From Chrysomallon squamiferum (Eukaryota > Mollusca > Gastropoda > Neomphalida > Peltospiridae): a stretch of DNA of 64,000 nucleotides. Made by a program: the position numbers and the translations under genes. The notes beneath the pieces were generated by a model. It had not been told where the DNA came from. It made no database searches and worked only from the letters and a program-made list of their open reading frames with translations. The first letter of the stretch is position 1, and each line of letters opens with the position of its first letter. Positions 60,735 to 64,000 of this stretch are shown here, one piece after another. The DNA lies in NCBI GenBank assembly GCA_012295275.1, contig CM022679.1, positions 18,967,842 through 19,031,841 of the forward strand, read 5' to 3'.

Positions 60735-60842
60735 AATAAATAAATAAATAAATAAATAAAGTTAAAAGAAAATAGAGATGAAAAATTTGAATGTATGTAT
60801 ATTTTGTAATAATAACAACAAATAAATAAATAAATAAATAAA
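60735..60842. repeat. Two (AAAT)n tracts, each ending in AAAGT
   Basis: AATAAATAAA arrays at 60735-60760 and 60820-60842, about 80 bp apart. Confidence 0.85.
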
Positions 60843-60859
60843 GTAATAGTTTCATGTTG

Positions 60860-61240
60860 TCGTTTCCATCAAGAGCTCAAACGAAAGAACACAGTGGACC
60901 TGACCAATACCTTAGAGGTTTTTGGATGCAGTTTAATGAGATTTTACATTGTGACACTACAGTAATTTGGAAATGTCAGTAAATGCCATGGGTTAAACTA
61001 ACAGAGACCAATAAGTCGTACGCATGACAGACTAAGGAAACGCCGGCACGAACATGTCTTCAAGACAGTATTCAAGTCGTTGGGGGAAAACAGTGACATC
61101 ATCTTCTAGATCCATCTTTCGACAAAGCGAAATAGCAGATCTAATTACCCATTTGTGATGACATGGTCGTCCAACGATTTGTACAAAGAGACACGTGAGA
61201 TTTAACCAATAAGGTCTTATTAATCCATGGCCAGCAAAAT
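60860..61240. promoter_or_regulatory. Candidate enhancer-like island
   Basis: Complex, balanced sequence with TAATTA at 61142-61147 and CATTTG at 61150-61155 followed by TGATGACATGG, TTGTACAAAGAG near 61178, CACGTG near 61193 and CTTATTAATCC near 61215. Several TGACA cores are also present. No long frame. Confidence 0.22.
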
Positions 61241-61269
61241 TCAGCTGTGTCCGTGAATGTCTTTTAAAC

Positions 61270-61700
61270 AGTGTTTCCTTCCTTTCTGACCTTTTTGTTA
61301 AAGACTGTATTTGTCTTTATGTTTATCCTTCTTTCATTCTTTATCTTTGATTGTTTTTATCACGTTTTATTATCTTCTTCAGTCTGCCGTTGTGACTATA
61401 ACAGTCATCTTTCGTTCGTTTATTTCTGTATAGTTACCACCCCCTTTCTCTCTCTCTCTTTTCTCACTTTCCGATCCATTTTTCTTCTGTAATTCTATTT
61501 CTGATAATATTACTTACACTAATTTTGTATCTGTCTGACTTTCTGTCTGTTAGATTTCTCTCCTGATATTATTACAAAATACTTGTAACAGAATTTGGTA
61601 TTTAAAGATCTTTTTTTCTTTATCCATTATAAAAATTATTTGCTTTTTATAACTATTTCTTTTTTACTTTTTTATCTTTTTGTCTCCTTCTAAATACTTG
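61270..61700. repeat. Degenerate T/C-rich tract
   Basis: Strand-asymmetric pyrimidine-rich sequence with short (CT)n at 61448-61461, like the tract at 49085 but more decayed. Confidence 0.6.
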
Positions 61701-62198
61701 ACTATTTAGAACTTATTTCTTTGTTTAATCCATTGAATAACCTGAAGATCTACTTGTTAAACATCAGCTCATCTTCACCATGCATTTCTTTACGTGCTGA
61801 CATTTCATGTCAAATGATTTTCTATTCAGTAATGCTGGCTAACATTTTTATGGGTCTTTCTCTGGCAAAATTCTAGAAGAGACTTTTTATTTGGCAGAAC
61901 AGTCATTTAGGAAATGATCTCCATTACAGAAATTTAAATTTTCTTAGCCATTTAAAACCTGAAGTAGCGGGATGTGAAATAAATTGTTATACAGAACAAG
62001 ATGTTATAGCTCTGTATGCAGTAATTTACGTGGCATGTAATTCTTTACGTTTCAAATGTTAATAGTATTTGTAATGTGCAACCAGCAATAACTGTGTTTA
62101 ACAAGTATCAGATATTCGCTAAATTACACCAGTTCTTTTTTTAATAGTGCCCTGTTTGATTCATATTCAAAAAGTTGAATGAAATTGCAGGAGGAGTT

Positions 62199-62199
<1 letters not shown>
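61701..62199. other. Unassigned spacer
   Basis: Nothing recognisable. Confidence 0.5.

Positions 62200-62296
<97 letters not shown>
62200..62296. repeat. (GA)n microsatellite
   Basis: Pure GA of about 97 bp. Confidence 0.97.
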
Positions 62297-62297
<1 letters not shown>

Positions 62298-62429
62298 GTT
62301 ATATTCTAGTAGGAATAACGGAATAAAATGAGCATCTTTTCATCGACTAAACAAAATATGGCAAAACAGATGACCCATACTGATTAAAATTGACGTGTAA
62401 TGCGAACATAACAACACATAATCATAAAT

Positions 62430-62660
62430 CTATATTTGAGGACAAGAATACTTGTTTAAAAGCTTATCTTTCATGTCTTGAAAAGACCAGAGAGGGAAAT
62501 TATCCTGGTATGTGTAAGTGCTCTTCAGACTCGAAATCAAGGTCCTCTAACATTTTGAGTTTGGATAACAAGGCGCTAACCTCGCTATATTCTTCAAGCT
62601 GAAGAGTGATATTTCATAGCGATTCGTGCGGTAGATGCAAAATGTCCGATAAAGTGATTG
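62430..62660. promoter_or_regulatory. Unassigned complex segment
   Basis: Repeat-free; a 70-codon plus-strand frame (62390-62602) is Ser/Lys/Asn-rich with four Cys and no known domain. Exon or non-coding element, undecided. Confidence 0.13.
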
Positions 62661-63649
62661 TCCATAACCTTACAACCCTAGAACTGCTAATCTGGATCCA
62701 GTTGCTGGAACTTTCCACAAATGGTAGCCAAGATAAATAATGAAAAGGAAGATCCAAATACTTTTCTTTTTTAAATTTAAAGACCAGATAACAAAAAAAA
62801 CAAAAAGAAACATCAGGTTCGACATTAAACTAATAATAAAGTCTGAATAAAATCTACACGGCATAAACATAAAGTTACATTATGTGATATATAGCAACAT
62901 CTTACAGTATTATATGACAAGTTACACAGAATTTATAAAATAAACATCCAAGCAAACAGAAAAACAACAAAACAAATCCAATGAAGGGACAAAACTCTTG
63001 TTTGTTTCTCATACACAGTCTGGCAGTTTGCAGTGGTATTGGGTAAAAATATTATTACTCCGAAATATGCAGAAATAGTGCAGATATAATATTAATCTTG
63101 TTTTCATCTGTACACCGTGATTAAATAAATAAATAATCTTGTTATCGATATAACGATTATGGAAAAATAAATACATGTATGAAAAAAATTAATTCATTTA
63201 AAAATGAGGAAATCTTTTTTGGTTGTTTTTAGTTTCATATGTACCTACTGAAGAGTAAAAAACAACAACATATTTATTTTCTAACACAAAAACTTTTGTT
63301 TTCGTACGATTTATTTTCCATAAAAAAGAAGAAGAAAAAAAGGAATGAAGAGATTATTTGCACGATTTGTTTAAAGGAGTGCTTCTTAAACTATTTCAGT
63401 GTTATTCATTCTTCTTATAATTCTGTATATAATTTATTTTGTCATATGAGTAAAGATATAAATTAAGTACTTTCTTAAATGTTTATTTTACAGGTTTTTT
63501 TTGAGTATCCTAAAAATAGTTAAAAAAATGAAAGAAAAACTTAAGAGTTTTAATATAGTTAAGGAAAAATAATATTAGAATTTTACATATAGTAAAATGA
63601 GTAAATAACTGTTTTAGAACTTAAAATTAGATTCTTAGGAAATATTCTT
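62661..63649. other. AT-rich spacer, no gene recognised
   Basis: A-rich patches at 62790-62815 and 63325-63342. No gene. Confidence 0.5.
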
Positions 63650-63970
63650 TGTCTGTCTTCTTTGAACATTCTCGGTTCACTGAGACTTCGTCTATTCGTC
63701 TTAGCCTCTCTTCGCATGGCAGTGAAAAGTGCGATGAGATATTATATTACAGCGAAACTGGAAAATATCCTGCTAGTTTTAAATTCCGATTCTATAAACA
63801 GAGAGAAAAGACCATTGCCAATAAAAGCAATAACAACTTAATAAAGTCGTTACTGACAACGCCTTTGCATAGAAGAAAATACAAATATCTGAGAACACTA
63901 AGTCAATCACCTTTTATTCACGATTCAAATTTCATTTACTCTAAAATAATTTCATCCACCCTTCGATGAA
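63650..63970. promoter_or_regulatory. Possible regulatory island or unassigned exon
   Basis: A 106-codon plus-strand frame (63649-63969) free of simple repeats, Ser/Lys-rich, no recognised domain. The DNA contains CCATTGCCAATAAAAGCAATAAC near 63811-63833 and TTTGCAT near 63864, which are SOX/POU-like. It lies at the window edge, so the context is cut off. Confidence 0.18.
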
Positions 63971-64000
63971 CGATTCTCCATTCTAAGAAGCACTACTTTG

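Overview
The window reads as non-coding DNA from an animal nuclear genome. It is strongly AT-rich, has no bacterial gene density, no rRNA and no convincing intact protein-coding gene, and is crowded with simple repeats: (GA)n/(CT)n, (AAT)n, (TATG)n, (TA)n, (CA)n, (AAAT)n, (TAC)n and (GAT)n. This mix, with very long (GA)n and (TATG)n tracts and large gaps between anything gene-like, fits a mollusc and especially a coleoid cephalopod (octopus or squid). That placement is inference from repeat style only; no diagnostic gene is present. Nearly all open reading frames here are AT-rich chance frames or translations of microsatellites.

Layout. From 1 to 15 kb there is AT-rich spacer with microsatellites and a few compositionally distinct islands (270-620, 2590-2800, 6400-6610, 11130-11400). 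At 15.66-15.99 kb a more GC-balanced island carries, on the minus strand, a TATA-like box and a short possible first exon ending in a strong splice donor directly after an ATG; it is the best candidate start of a gene, but weak. From 16 to 29 kb there are microsatellites, a clean 19-bp x 4 minisatellite (20105-20180) and a 620-bp decayed (GA)n locus with higher-order repeats (27136-27761). At 29.2-31.4 kb lies a cluster of unusual structure: a near-perfect inverted repeat with about 115-bp arms (29234-29483), an old decayed tandem repeat (29615-30005), a regulatory-looking island with a CRE/ETS composite (30660-31150) and a degenerate 28-bp minisatellite (31177-31372). A decayed tRNA-like sequence, probably a SINE head or tRNA pseudogene, is at 32456-32525. 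From 34 to 50 kb there are more islands, a recent roughly 95-bp direct duplication (44770-44979) and a CpG- and GATCG-rich island (49430-49790). From 50 to 64 kb there are microsatellites, further islands, and one recognisable transposon fossil, the C-terminal end of a hAT-family transposase (57492-57806).

The picture is of a gene desert or a very large intron/intergenic region in which short, better-composed islands with recognisable transcription-factor core sites are embedded in slippage-prone DNA. That is what a developmental regulatory desert would look like, but conservation cannot be tested from one sequence, so all regulatory calls carry low confidence. I did not find a new multi-gene system. 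The observations most worth a second look are the long hairpin at 29.2-29.5 kb, the possible minus-strand first exon at 15.7 kb, the islands at 30.7 and 49.6 kb, and the in-phase compound microsatellites with shared strand orientation.
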